Source: Brachyhypopomus gauderio (lineage: Eukaryota; Chordata; Actinopteri; Gymnotiformes; Hypopomidae). From it: 64,000 bases of DNA. Below are positions 1-10,557 of this stretch, in pieces. Within the stretch, counting starts at the first letter, position 1. Each line of letters starts with the position of its first letter. The notes below the pieces were generated by a model, which did no database searches, was not told the origin of the DNA, and was given only the letters and a program-made list of their open reading frames with translations. The stretch covers positions 11,930,358 to 11,994,357 of the forward strand of contig NC_135218.1 in the NCBI RefSeq assembly GCF_052324685.1. Reading direction: 5' to 3'. Both the position numbers and the translations under genes were made by a program.

Positions 1-151
1 ATTCAATAATATAATTTATTATATTATTTTATTTTTTCTTTATTTTAAAATAGAAATTGATAAGACACTTGAATAATCTTATAATGGAAGTATTAGATAT
101 ACCGGTTACATGCCTGATTTCACTTGCTAGGATGTTTTCTTGAAGTAAAAG

Positions 152-213
152 GACCACTGTCCCACCTGACCACTGTCCCGCCTGACCACTGTCCCGCCTG
201 ACCACTGTCCTGG
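152..213. repeat. 16-bp minisatellite, four copies
   Basis: Four head-to-tail copies of a 16-bp unit (gaccactgtcccgcct), starting at 152, 168, 184 and 200; the last copy is partial. The flanking bases 1-150 are AT-rich with no gene. It lies just upstream of a HEMK1 exon, presumably inside an intron. Confidence 0.85.
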
Positions 214-340
214 ATGCATTTGAGTGGTCACACTGTTGCAGTGACCAGAGCCTGTTGGCATGTCTGTTCTGTGCATTAACACTGCCAGCTTTGAAAATAC
301 TGTGTTTCAATGTGTGTGGGTGTATGTGTCCTATTCGCAG

Positions 341-2087
341 ATGCGGGGTTGATGGTGAGGGACTACAGTCCTGTTGACGTGCTTGTTAGTAATCCACCCT
401 ACCTGTTCACTGAGGATATGACGTCTCTGGAAGCAGAGATACTTAGGTATACACACAATGGACCACACGTATATGGACTAAGACATTTAGTGACTGATAC
501 ATAAACATTCAGATGTACTTCCAGTGCCTACATAAATGAGCCTCTGTGATCCTCTGTACAGGTTTGAAGACCACTCAGCGTTGGACGGTGGTTTGGATGG
601 AATGTCAATAATCAGACAGATTCTAGCTGTAGCACCACAACTCCTAACCACTGATGGGTAAGAATGTATCTGTGTGTGTGTGTGTGTTCAGGTGGGATGC
701 GTTTGTGTGTGTGTGTGGTTTTTAAACGAGCCTTCTGGTAGGTCTGTTACACAATGAACATGAGCTTGTGTCTGTGGCCTCGAAGAGCAGTGGTGTATAA
801 ATAGCATGCTCAAATCTCGCTAAGGAGCTTTCCCAGCACTTCTAAAACACTTCAGGGAATCCGGTACCACTCACAGAGTATTCCAGGGACCGGGAGTCTT
901 TCTCACTAATTCCCCCTACGGCAAACACAATGATGAAGAGTTTTCAGTAGACTTTGACAGTTAAAAAGCAAGGCTTGTGAAACACATCTTCTGTTCCGAT
1001 GACATTGAGAATTTTAAAGAGGGGCTAACCCCCCGTTGGAGGTGTAATAAGCTTGGAACACTTGTGTTGAGGAGAAAGTATTTGAACGTGTGCAGAAGTG
1101 TCATGTTCTCTGTGGTACTTTTCAAACATTTCTTTGTGTGTATGACCTAGTATACATTTATTACTGTGGACTAGTTAATTCGCTTAGGCTTCTAAGATCT
1201 ACTTTTCATTCGTGTTGTGTCTTCTATATAATTTAACCAAAAAGCCATCATACTTAATTCCTCTGATTTTGACCCCATATTGTATTTAAGACCTTCTTTC
1301 TGATAAAAAAAAAATCAACCTCAAACATGAATTTTTTCGGGTGTCGTTTCTTCACTCTTTTGTCTGTCTCTGCCTCCCTCTCAGTCGGGTGTTTTTGGAG
1401 GTAGACCCACGCCATCCCCCTCTCATAAAGAGCCTTGTAGAGGAACAGATAGAAGGACTGCAGTATGTGGGAACAAGCTATGATCTTACCACCAGGTCAG
1501 AATGACTAAAAATCACACTTTTAATGTAATAATAGGTGTGTGTATTGAGTATATAGGTATATTTATCCTGAAACTATGTTATGTTGCATTATGTTACTGC
1601 AGCCAAACCAGACATTTGAAAACATCTTCATCAACTAGTGTTAAATATTTGCACCATCCTTTCTGGTAGTGTTTCCCAACTAACATTTTTGAGAAATGTT
1701 TGGTTGTGCTGTGTGCTGCCCATGACTCTGCACAAGTGTCATATGAGGCCAGTTTTGTGTGACAGCTCCTTAGATTAGCACCCTTGAGACGCACCATCTT
1801 GCAGAGGTCTCAGTGACTCCTAGAAACACCTGCAGAATGATGCAATAACGTACACCTTTACACCACACATGGTTTATTTAAATCCACCAGCCAATAAATA
1901 GAATTATTATTATTTCTACGCAAAAACAACTCCCTTCCAAATTCCTGGTTTTCTCATAACATTATTAGATAATATTCTCCAGTGTCTAACTGTACGGATG
2001 AGCACCACTGCATTGATTCTGTGTTGTTGTTGTTGTTGTTGTTTTTCTAGGCCACGGTTCTGTGTCCTAAAGAAGAATACTAGGTAG
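341..2087 (+). CDS. hemk1: HEMK1, release-factor glutamine methyltransferase, last four exons
   Basis: C-terminal part of a HemK-family methyltransferase, which in the known family methylates the GGQ glutamine of organellar release factors using S-adenosylmethionine. Exons 341-446, 562-657, 1385-1495 and 2051-2087 join in one open frame, with AG acceptors and GT donors at every junction. The first carries the catalytic NPPY motif (VSNPPYLF), the second DGGLDGMSIIRQIL, the third FLEVDPRHPPLI, and the last ends CVLKKNTR followed by TAG at 2085. These match the order and spacing I remember for vertebrate HEMK1. Upstream exons lie before the window. CISH follows tail to tail, as in mammals. Intron 2 carries a (TG)n tract near 671-718. 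Confidence 0.92.
658..1384 (+). other. HEMK1 intron with an unexplained open stretch
   Basis: Contains a (TG)n tract (about 671-718). From about 964 to 1148 it holds an open plus-strand frame reading KARLVKHIFCSDDIENF and onward, with two cysteines. I do not recognise the family; it could be a transposon relic. Nothing else is visible. Confidence 0.35.
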
Positions 2088-2300
2088 TCTGTTGAAGGCC
2101 GGGTGTCTGAGTGGTCGCTTCGGGGTTAGAGCTATAGACTGTGTAAGAGTGAAGTCCAGGCTGAAAGAGCAGGGGAGATGACGCACACCGCGGAGGAGAG
2201 CTGATATGCCTGTCTGGATGGACTCTGAGGATTTGTTTTACTGGCCTTCTGCTGGGGTCCAAGGCATGCACCCCCCCCCCCCCCCCCCCCCCCAGTACTG
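2088..2300 (+). other. HEMK1 3' untranslated region with a poly(C) tract
   Basis: Follows the HEMK1 stop codon. A run of about 23 C residues lies near 2271-2293; such a tract is prone to length error. No AATAAA is seen close by, so the transcript end is not fixed. Confidence 0.5.
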
Positions 2301-2454
2301 ATCATTCTAGAGCTGAGAATGGTGCAGATTGTAATTCTACAATTTTACAGTGAAATTGCAGACCAGCCATGTGACTCCATGTTACTTTTTTTATCATGAA
2401 GGGTACTAGACGATGCAAATGCATAAAAAAAAATTTATACTTTGAAGCTATGAT

Positions 2455-2615
2455 AACTAAGGTACTTAGCAGGGGTTTCCAAGCCCTGGAGAGTTGCACA
2501 GTTTTGTTACAACCCTGAACTAGCACACCTGCTTCTGATACTGAGAAGCTACTGAAGGACTTTATAACCTGCATCAGGTGTGTTGGATTAGAGTTGGAAC
2601 TGAATTCTACAGGGC
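2455..2615. repeat. Interspersed repeat fragment
   Basis: The phrase 'gggtttccaagccctggag ... acctgcatcaggtgtgttgg' resembles a repeat commonly seen in fish introns and intergenic DNA. No termini or ORF could be fixed. Confidence 0.4.
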
Positions 2616-2802
2616 AGCAGATCACCAGCACTGCGCTTGTCCACCCATATTCAACAGCTTTTTATAGTAGCCATCACTGGACTTTATGCAAAAGTCCAGT
2701 TTCTATGGAAATAAGCACCGCCGATATTCCCATGGCTGCTTTGCTTCCTGAGTGAGGTCATCATCCTGTTCCTTTGACCCGGCTGTGCGTTCCATGGTGC
2801 TT

Positions 2803-3293
2803 TCACAGATGGAAAGGGTAGTTCTGCAGATACTCGAGGAGTGGGTTTGGTAGAGGCAGCATTTTGGGGCACTTGGTGGCTCTGTTGATGGCCAGTCGTG
2901 TAAGATGCTGTAAGGAGGGAAAGGCTTGAGGCCTGTTCAGTGGGCGTTTGAGCTTGAGAAATACGCTGCAGTCCGGAGGCGCCGGTGGGGCCGTGGCGTC
3001 GCTCTCGTCCTCGCCCGCCCCCTCCTTGCCCTTCCCGGAGCCCACATAGTGCTGCACGAGGCTGGGCACGTTGGGGAAAGAGTGGAGCCGTGGCCTGGCC
3101 GGAGAGCTGGAGTCCAGGCGGAAGCGCCCGCGGCTGTACTCAATGCGGACATTGGTGGGTCCGCTGACTGTTTTTACGGACAGGGTCAGCATGTAGAGCG
3201 GGTGACTGCTGTCCCGAACAAGGAATGTGCCCTCTGGTGCCCCCTGCAGGACGGAATGGGCCTCACCAGCAGTGATGGCACCCCAGTACCATC
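2803..3293 (-). CDS. cish: CISH (cytokine-inducible SH2 protein), last exon: SH2 domain and SOCS box
   Basis: SOCS-family negative regulator of JAK-STAT signalling. Its SH2 domain binds phosphotyrosine on cytokine receptors and its SOCS box recruits Elongin/Cullin E3 ligase. The exon opens after a minus-strand AG acceptor at 3295-3294 and reads GWYWGAITAGEAHSVLQG. The SH2 phosphate-binding motif GTFLVRDSSHP follows, then LTLSVKT, GPTNVRIEY, FRLDS and LVQHYV. A Pro/Glu-rich linker precedes the SOCS box (LQHLTRLAINR ... LLEYLQNYPFHL) and a stop at 2803-2805. This order and the PFHL-type end are as I remember for vertebrate CISH. The exon needs one base from an upstream exon to complete its first Gly codon. 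It is convergent with HEMK1. Confidence 0.93.
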
Positions 3294-3639
3294 CTGGGAA
3301 AAAGAAAAAAAAGTGTAACCATTAATCACTAGTACTGAAGGAGAGAACACGAATTATGTTAAACAGTAATGGCGATCTTTCACCATTCAATTTCCATGTC
3401 TCTGCTGGTTGTGTGATGCGATTGTATTCTAGACTCTAGATAACACTCATAACACTCATATGTGTGCTGTGCCATTGTTTCTTAACACATTGTTGAGAAA
3501 ATAAGTTTTTTGCTTAGCAATAATATTAGCAATAGTATATTTTGCTCATTAGTATGTGTGATATTAAAATTAGATATGATTGCTGCATGATATGTTTTAA
3601 AGCTATACATTTTGAGAAGGGCAATTCAGCTTTTAGTTG

Positions 3640-3960
3640 CATCAGAAAATTCAATGGTCTAAGACAAGTGTTAGACTCTTGTGAAGTGTCTGTGAAATAT
3701 GTTCTACACTGATAAGCTCCACAGAAGGTGAATAGCAACAATTGCCTGTAATGACACCTTATCAGGCTGAGACACTGGGACCATGGAAGAGCACTGAGGG
3801 GGTGGAGCCATACCATATATAACTTACATGTTACTAGTAACTTTCAGATCTCTCTGGTGTACATGTTTGGTGTGTGTGAGATCTCCTGAGATATATCTTA
3901 GTTATAATAAAGGCCTTTTGATATTGCTATAAATTTGGTCTGTTGTTCCTGACATCCTCC
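3640..3960 (+). repeat. Solo-LTR-like insert in the CISH intron
   Basis: Contains a TATATAA-type box near 3816 and an AATAAA signal near 3908, and can be read as TG...CA from about 3670 to 3955. This resembles a solo LTR. No target duplication was found. It lies where the missing CISH middle exon should be. Confidence 0.35.
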
Positions 3961-4217
3961 TCTGCATCAACGAACACGCTGGGCTAAAGTGGTTCAAAGA
4001 AGTGTCCAGCCCAACAACATGTACATCTAGCTGTAAATGTCCTCGCTTGTATGAATTTTAAAACGATCTGGTGTTTGCCTGAGCATGTCAAGGGTTTGTA
4101 CCTGATGCATCAAGATAACAGAATGTGCTGCCATGTGGCTTTAGTAATTATTACATTTAAAATTTAACTAGGCTTCTCATATCTTTCCATTCAAACGTAA
4201 AATACAGATGTACTCAC

Positions 4218-4237
4218 CCCTGGACGCAGAGAATCAT
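4218..4237 (-). CDS. cish: CISH first coding exon
   Basis: A 20-nt exon encoding MILCVQG, ending in a GTGAGT donor. It differs at one residue from the mammalian CISH start MVLCVQG as I remember it. The start is fixed by the ATG at 4237-4235. It ends with two bases of a codon, whereas the SH2 exon needs one, so the two cannot be joined directly: a direct join gives an out-of-frame stop. A middle exon (the part that normally carries the sequence just before the SH2 domain) is required but was not found between 3294 and 4217. Confidence 0.8.
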
Positions 4238-4640
4238 CGTGAGAATCGAGCCTACAATCTGATTCCTAAACGATTTCAAAGTTATTGTGGCTGTTGTTGC
4301 CGTTAGTTCAAAATTCACTACGACCGCGTTTCTTCTTCACGCCTAAACGATCCTCGGTACCACGCTGTCAACTCCCTTGTGAAAATGACCCACGTTATAA
4401 AAGGACGCTTTAAATAATTACAAAAGGATCTAAACTGTGCATGAATCGGCAGCATACATGGTTTGGGCAAATGAAAGGTGTCACGCCAGTTAATATCCTA
4501 AACCCCAACACGGTAGGGTTTGGCTTGTTCAGTTCGACTGAATTCCAGCGACGGCGTTTCTCAGAACCAGCGCGTGTACCAGCTCCTCTGACGCGCTCGG
4601 CAGCCAGTCCCACAGACCGTGTGAATCTTTATTTCTAGGA
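4238..4640 (-). promoter_or_regulatory. CISH upstream region with STAT-type (GAS) sites
   Basis: Upstream of the CISH start, TTCTCAGAA at 4558-4566 fits the STAT5 consensus TTCN3GAA. TTCGACTGAA at 4533-4542 fits the TTCN4GAA variant. A TATA-like TTATAA lies near 4395-4400. CISH is a classical STAT5 target with paired GAS sites, so the sites make sense here. Binding is inferred from motif match only. Confidence 0.5.
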
Positions 4641-4829
4641 TACTACTTCATATCGTGTTTTTTTACAAGCTCAGAAGACTTCAGCATGGTTTTCTTACAG
4701 TGTGGGACCCTGCTTGAGTTTTTTTTTTTTATAGATAATGATACGATTGCGGGTATTACCTAGGGATTTGCCGCGAAAACGTTCTAAGAATTTCCAGGCA
4801 TAGAGAGAAGGTACAGTAGAGGTATAGAG

Positions 4830-5025
4830 GCAGGTAGCCTGCCGTAAAAAGCACCCCCTTGTAACTCGGTCTTTGTTGATGGTAGGTCAAATTCACTTTA
4901 GAGTTACATAGTTAAGACCAATTCTTGTTGATTCTATGAGTTTCATGCATGTAGCACCACTGTAGCCAAATTGGGGGGGGGGTGTCTTTTACGGCAGGTG
5001 GCCTGCCGTAAATAGCACCCCCTTA
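4830..5025. repeat. Duplicated ~32-bp motif with a 25-bp palindrome
   Basis: Two copies (about 4830-4862 and 4994-5025) of a unit ending in 'gcctgccgtaaa?agcaccccctt'. The second overlaps a perfect inverted repeat, TTTACGGCAGG-TGG-CCTGCCGTAAA, at 4988-5012. The surrounding 4640-5200 has no gene. Confidence 0.7.
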
Positions 5026-5200
5026 TAGCTCTCACTTTTTGTTTGAATGTTGTTGATTCTAGCTCAAAATAATTGTAGCCATATAGACACAACCAACCAG
5101 CTTTACAGATGCAACACCATAACTTTAATATAAAATGTATATGCATGTCAGTTAGAAAATACAGAATAATAATTTTATAATTATATCTCAGTATTAAATA

Positions 5201-6534
5201 CACTGCTCAAAAAAATAAAGGGAACACTTAAACAACACAATATAACTCCAAGTCAACCACACTTCTGTGAAACCAACCTGTTCAGTTAGGAAGCAACAAT
5301 GATTGTGAATCAATTTCACCTGCTGTTGTGTAAATGGAATAGACAACAGGTAGAAATGAGAGGCAATTAGCAAGACCCCCCCTATAAAGGAGTGGTTCTG
5401 CAGGTAGGGACCACAGACCACTTCTCAGTACCTATGCTTTCTGGCTGATGTTTTGGTCACTTTTGAATGTTGGTGGTCCTTTCACACTCGTGGTAGCATG
5501 AGACGGACTCTACAACCCACACAAGTGGCTCAGGTAGTGCAGCTCATCCAGGATGGCACATCAATGCGAGCTGTGGCAAGAAGGTTTGCTGTGTCTGTCA
5601 GCGTAGTGTCCAGAGGCTGGAGGCGCTACCAGGAGACAGGCCAGTACACCAGGAGACGTGGAGGAGGCCGTAGGAGGGCAACAACCCAGCAGCAGGACTG
5701 CTACCTCCGCCTTTGTGCAAGAAGGAACAGGAGGAGCAGTGCCAGAGCCCTGCAAAATGACCTCCAGCAGGCCACAAATGTGCATGTGTCTGCACAAACG
5801 GTTAGAAACCGACTCCATGAGGATGGTATGAGGGCCCGACGTCCACAGATGGGGGTTGTGCTCACAGCCCAACACCGTGCAGGACGCTTGGCATTTGCCA
5901 GAGAACACCAGGATTGGCAAATTCGCCACTAGCGCCTTGTGCTCTTCACAGATGAAAGCAGGTTCACACTGAGCACATGTGACAGACGTGACAGAGTCTG
6001 GAGACGCCATGGAGAGCGATCTGCTGCCTGCAACATCCTTCAGCATGACCTGGTTTGGCAGTGGGTCAGTAATGGTGTGGGGTGGCATTTCTTTGGAGGG
6101 CCGCACAGCCCTCCATGTGCTCACCAGAGGTAGCCTGACTGCCATTAGGTACAGAGATGAGATCCTCAGACACCTTGTGAGACCATATGTTGGTGCAGTT
6201 GGCCCTGGGTTCCTCCTAATGCAGGACAACGCTAGACCTCATGTGGCTGGAGTGTGTCAGCAGTTCCTGCAAGATGAAGGCATTGAAGCTATAGACTGGC
6301 CCGCCCGTTCCCCAGACCTGAATCCGATTGAGCACATCTGGGACATCATGTCTCGCTCCATCCACCAACGTCCAGGCCTCCATTGGTTAATAAATTTGAT
6401 TTCCATTGATGATTTTTGTGTGATTTTGTCAGCACATTTAACTTTGTACAGAACAAAGTATTCAATGAGAATATTTCATTCATTCAGATCTAGGATGTGT
6501 TATTTGAGTGTTACCTTTATTTTTTTGAGCAGTG
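5201..6534 (+). mobile_element. Tc1-like DNA transposon, degenerate
   Basis: Ends are inverted repeats beginning CACTGCTCAAAAAAATAAAG. They sit between TA dinucleotides (5199-5200 and 6535-6536), the Tc1/mariner target duplication. The left and right termini match with few changes over the first ~30 bases. The element is about 1.33 kb, shorter than a typical autonomous copy, and its transposase is broken, so it should be non-autonomous. Confidence 0.92.
5498..6396 (+). pseudogene. Tc1-like transposase pseudogene
   Basis: Starts at [20 protein letters not shown] with an N-terminal paired-like helix-turn-helix ([20 protein letters not shown]). The DDE triad is visible in separate pieces: D in LFTDESRF, D in MQDNARPH and E in DLNPIEHIWD, with 34 residues between the last two (DD34E). 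An in-frame TAG at 5930-5932 and a frameshift near 6040 split it. After IHQRPGLHWL the expected C-terminal segment is missing. Not functional as it stands. Confidence 0.88.
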
Positions 6535-6536
6535 TA

Positions 6537-7000
6537 TAACAGGATCCACTGCTGTCAGGCCTCGTCAGTACATGGTTTTTCTAACAGACAAACAAGCACA
6601 GCACTCACATACAACCCAGTATGTGTCGAACACAGGACATACCTATCCATGCCTTCATTGCAGCTGTTGTTGATGCTATCAATCAATCAAAACATTACTT
6701 AGTAAACGTTGGCATATTAAAGTCACTACCTTTTGGTAATCACATCGCTGAAACCATCGTTTTTGTACATTATGCAAAACTACATTTTCCTGTGGCGCCC
6801 CCTGCATCATCAATCATCAGGTTTTTACACTCACACAGACACCGCAAATTTTTATTTTAGAACGAAAACAGTAAAATAAGTATTAAAGGAACAAATAAAA
6901 ACCAGATGAATTATAAATATTACAGTATAACTAAATATATTGCTCAAAAAATATTTAAAAACTATTTTAGATAAAGTAGTGCAGAGAACAACTTCTAAAT
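6537..7000. other. No gene seen
   Basis: Low-complexity and AT-rich stretches without a convincing ORF, splice pattern or repeat boundary. Confidence 0.5.
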
Positions 7001-7108
7001 AATAATAAATAAATATTGGTGTAGTGAGGTGGAGGGATATGATGGTGTAAATATTAATAATAAATAAATATTGGTGTAGTGAGGTGGAGGGATATGATGG
7101 TGTAATGC
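7001..7108. repeat. 55-bp tandem duplication
   Basis: Two nearly identical copies of a 55-bp unit (aataataaataaatattggt...gatggtgtaa), beginning at 7001 and 7056. Confidence 0.85.
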
Positions 7109-7284
7109 TGCCTCACTGGAAGGTGATAAGGTTGAGAATGTGTCTTCTGGTGGACCAGGATGTGTAGAAACAGGATTTAAATATATTTCAAAAGTGCATC
7201 TGAAAGGAACAGAGGAGTAAATATGTGTTTTAATATATATTTATTAAAAAAAACTTGCTGAGCTAAGCTAATAGTAGCACCTAC

Positions 7285-7700
7285 TAGGATTGGGCAGTAT
7301 GATGACAGTATTGTAAAATTGTGGCAGTATATTAACCACGTGACGTGACGCAACGTGCCAAATCTGTACTTTGAAAAATTTGGCGCATTCATTAAAAATA
7401 TCTGTGGGCGGGGTCAGCAGTTGGAGTTCACTGATTGGTTGTGGAGTGGCGGTTTTCACTAGGATCATACAGAGGGGAAAAAGCCATAATGACGACGAGT
7501 GCTAGTTATGAGTGAAGCGAACTGGTTTCAAAGAAAAACACCACTGCTACAGCAACATTTTGGATTTGTTTCAAATTAAAAGGGAGAGTCAGTAAACCTA
7601 TATGAGTCAGTGTGTAAGATCTGCTTATAAAAATTCTCCGCCAAAGATGGAAACACATCAACATGCATTCTCATATTAAAACGAAGCTCCCTTCAACAAC
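7285..7700 (+). mobile_element. hAT-like remnant with a BED-type finger
   Basis: Begins near a 'ctaggattgggcagtatgatgacagt' end that resembles fish hAT termini. From about 7500 a broken plus-strand frame resembles the N-terminal BED zinc finger of hAT transposases (a C-x2-C pair in VCKIC, then GNTST). Frameshifts and stops are present. Called from motif resemblance. Confidence 0.45.
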
Positions 7701-7740
7701 ATACAGTATAGTGTAATTCACCATATTATATTACCTTTGG

Positions 7741-8035
7741 TTTCTTCCTCCTCTTTTCTCATTTTTCTCCTCTGGGCACCAGAGAACTTCGGTCTTTTTG
7801 GCATCTTTCCGGAGAGATGTCACTCACTCTGATGTTGTTTTTTCCCCACAGAGAAACAGTAACGTGGTGCGCAGAGCAAACAGGTTGAGGGTCCTGCGCT
7901 GGTGATGGATATCGTGTGCTATTATAATTATTAATTTGACTAATTATTAAACAATGAAGTTGTGATTATGTGGACTTTGCTTGTTTTCATATTTATGAAT
8001 TGTTCATTTGTGAATAAATAAATAAACAAATAAAT
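7741..8035 (-). mobile_element. hAT 5' end (KPSGA-type N-terminus) and subterminal repeat
   Basis: On the minus strand an ATG at 7803-7801 starts MPKRPKFSGAQRRKMRKEEE, which resembles the basic N-terminus of hAT/ZMYM-like fish transposases. The adjoining 7815-8030 is closely similar to 38205-38417, where it follows an hAT C-terminus. This fits the two subterminal ends of one hAT family. Confidence 0.55.
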
Positions 8036-8040
8036 ATACA

Positions 8041-9975
8041 ACCTTGCTACCCATATCCCAACATCACACACACCAAACAACTTCTCTTCAAGTACTATCC
8101 TTACCCCACCTAACATCAGCCCTTCTTAGCCACACCCACTGACTAGATCTCTCAGCTACTGCTGAACAACTCCTCATCAATGCTCTCATCACACAGCCTC
8201 TAAATCCAAACTCAGCCAGCAGTCTTGTGGCAGACTTCGCCACAAAACCCCTAGCCCCTACCTCTACAGGTCTAATATATGCTTGCCAGCCCCGCTCTCT
8301 TACCTCAGCCACCAAATCTGCATACTTCAACCTTTTCCTTTCATATGCTGCATCAACTTCATCTTCAAATGGAACAGTTAACACTATGAAATACACTATC
8401 CGCTTACAACACAACATCTGGCCTCAAGGTTGTGACTACAATACACTCTGGGACCTGTAGCTACTTTACAGCCTACATCAACCAACAGTTTCCAATCTCT
8501 TGCATCGGCCCACTTACCGCCAACTTTTGAAGACTGCTGGCTCCTTACTATGCTGCCCCTCACACACAAACCTAATTACTCTATTGGAACTAGCAACTGG
8601 CATGCCATTAACTTCCAACCGCTTCTTATCCAGTGCACCTGCCAATGATTTGAGTACCTGATTATGCCTCCATGTGTAACGTCCCTGTGACAAACTCACC
8701 TTACATGCCGACAGGATGTGCTTCAATGTACCACTTCCTGCACATAGCTTACAAGTTGGATCCTCACCTAACCACTGCCCAAGGTTTTGTGGAGTTGGAA
8801 GCACATCATAGGTAGCTCCCACAAGAAATTTTATACGGCTTGCATCCAATGCCCATAACTCTCCCCAGGTGATTCTCTTCTCCACACTGTCCCATTTCAT
8901 CCACTGTCCTGCAGCTTTTGCCCGTCTTACTTCCTCCTCCTGCTCTCGAATAAACCAGTCACCATTCGCCTTCTCTTAGGTGATGTGGCCTTGCTGAATG
9001 CCCTCCATGTATCACCTGACCCTAGTCCTTCCCTCTCATTTTGCACCTGCTCTACAACATCTCTATGCTCCAATGCCCTCTTTGCTGCCTGAGTTGCCTC
9101 TTGGGAATTCCACTTTCTTCCTGTATGAGTCACTGGTGCCGCTGCTTTGATCAGTGCATCTTTCGACTCTATTAACAACATTCGTAGACAACAACATTGG
9201 TATATCTTTATCTATAAAGCAATACTTGGCAAACTTCCAATATACCTTTGTAATCTTCTGTCTGTTAGCTCTGGTCCATATCAGCTTCACTCTAACAAGT
9301 GGTTGCTTTTTAATGTACCACGAGTGTCAACTGAATTAGGAAAATTGGGGATGGAATAATCTACAAAAAGTGCTTAAAATAGAAACACTCATGTCCTTAA
9401 ATAGATTTAAAGCTGCCTTAAAGAATGTAATGATGGAGACTTGTGCTTGTTCTTCTTGAGACCTTTTGTATTTTTATATTGTATTTTGTATTTTTATATT
9501 GTATCTGTGGTTTGGCTGCTACCTTGGCCAGGTCTCTCTTGTAAAAGATTTTGAATCTCAATGGGAATTCCTGGTTAAATAAAGGTTAAATAAAATTAAA
9601 AAAAATTTCTTGGCCTACCTTGGCACATTTAAACTCCTCAACTAAGCTTGTTAGTGGCAGTTCTAGCACTCCTCTCCCAAACCATGCCACACTACTAAGA
9701 CAATGTGGAACCCCAAGCCATTTACTTACAGCCTTATTAACAATCCTTTCTAGCCTCTCAACTTTAGTCATCAGAATATCATACACTGTTAGTGGCCACT
9801 TTAGACGAGGCAACAATCCAAACTGCAAACACCATAACTTTAATTTACCTGGCAAAAATGACTTTTCGATACTATTAATAGCCTCATCCATTTTCTTCCT
9901 TAAGACACTCGAGCCCCACGTCCGCTGCCTGTGCGTCACTATCAGATACAGTGGACTGGACGACACGAGTGAAAA
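8041..9975 (-). mobile_element. Non-LTR retrotransposon, 3' half of the polyprotein, minus strand
   Basis: Fragments in order on the minus strand: 9966-9586 (RT C-terminal region, KLKLWCLQFGLLPRLKWPL), 9181-8927, 8900-8514 (a Cys-His knuckle, DPTCKLCAGSGTLKHILSAC) and 8417-8088 (WQAYIRPVEVGARGF ... WVWLRR). The pieces need frameshifts to join, so this is a dead copy. The knuckle and terminal motif recur in fish LINE-like polyproteins; I do not assign a clade. A second LINE interrupts it at about 9185-9605. Confidence 0.7.
9185..9605 (+). mobile_element. LINE 3' end nested in the minus-strand LINE
   Basis: The plus-strand frame contains YKAILGKLPIYLCNLLS, typical of the RT C-terminal tail of fish non-LTR elements. 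It is followed by a 3' UTR ending 'ggttaaataaaggttaaataaaat' and a poly(A)-like tail. It lies in opposite orientation within the older LINE, so it inserted later. 5' truncated. Confidence 0.65.
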
Positions 9976-10215
9976 GTGAAGCCTCCGTGAGTCAGCTGCC
10001 CTCTAGTGGCTGGCTGCAGTACAACTTTTAACCCCGCCCATTCCCATGTAAGTGAACGGGCCGGACAAGAAACTTTGAATTTTTATTACACGTAAAATAA
10101 GTTTTTTGAGCAATTATATTTTATATGTGTCCGGCGGCCATCTTGGTGGCTTCAAAAGTTCACAATGGGAGTCAACGGCGACGTACTGTCCATTATATAT
10201 ACAGTCACTGGTCAC
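9960..10215. repeat. MITE-like interspersed repeat
   Basis: Phrases such as 'gccctctagtggctggctgcagtac' and 'gggagtcaacggcgacgtactgtcc' resemble a short non-autonomous repeat common in fish genomes. No firm ends. Bases 10215-10460 hold no gene; AATAAA for the minus-strand gene lies at 10082-10087. Confidence 0.4.
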
Positions 10216-10557
10216 TGTGCAGAGCAGATATTGTGGATGAAGATGCATGTGCAGAACACAGCTGCACACTCAAACATTCTTCAGACCAGCACCCGTGTAA
10301 GGCACGACGTGGCACAAACCCAGTCCTTTCACGACCGTGTCTTCGCTTTCTGAACAGAAATGACCACACAATAGTTTAAAATCACTCAGCAGACAATCTG
10401 ACACATCACTTCAGAAATTACAGATAATTATGTTAGAGAGGCCTATATTGTGCTTTTAATATGAATTTCAAAGTAAATTCACGCGTTGTCACGTACTTTG
10501 TCATGGAAGCCAGGGTCGCCGTCATGGGCGGCACGGGGCGGTGGCCACGGGCGGCCA

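Noticed and set aside
2095-2135. tRNA or tRNA-derived SINE head
   Set aside because: 'gtctgagtggtcgcttcggggtt' resembles an A box but no B box or cloverleaf follows.
2926-3318. Plus-strand ORF opposite the CISH last exon
   Set aside because: Shadow of a GC-rich coding exon on the other strand with a clear SH2 and SOCS box.
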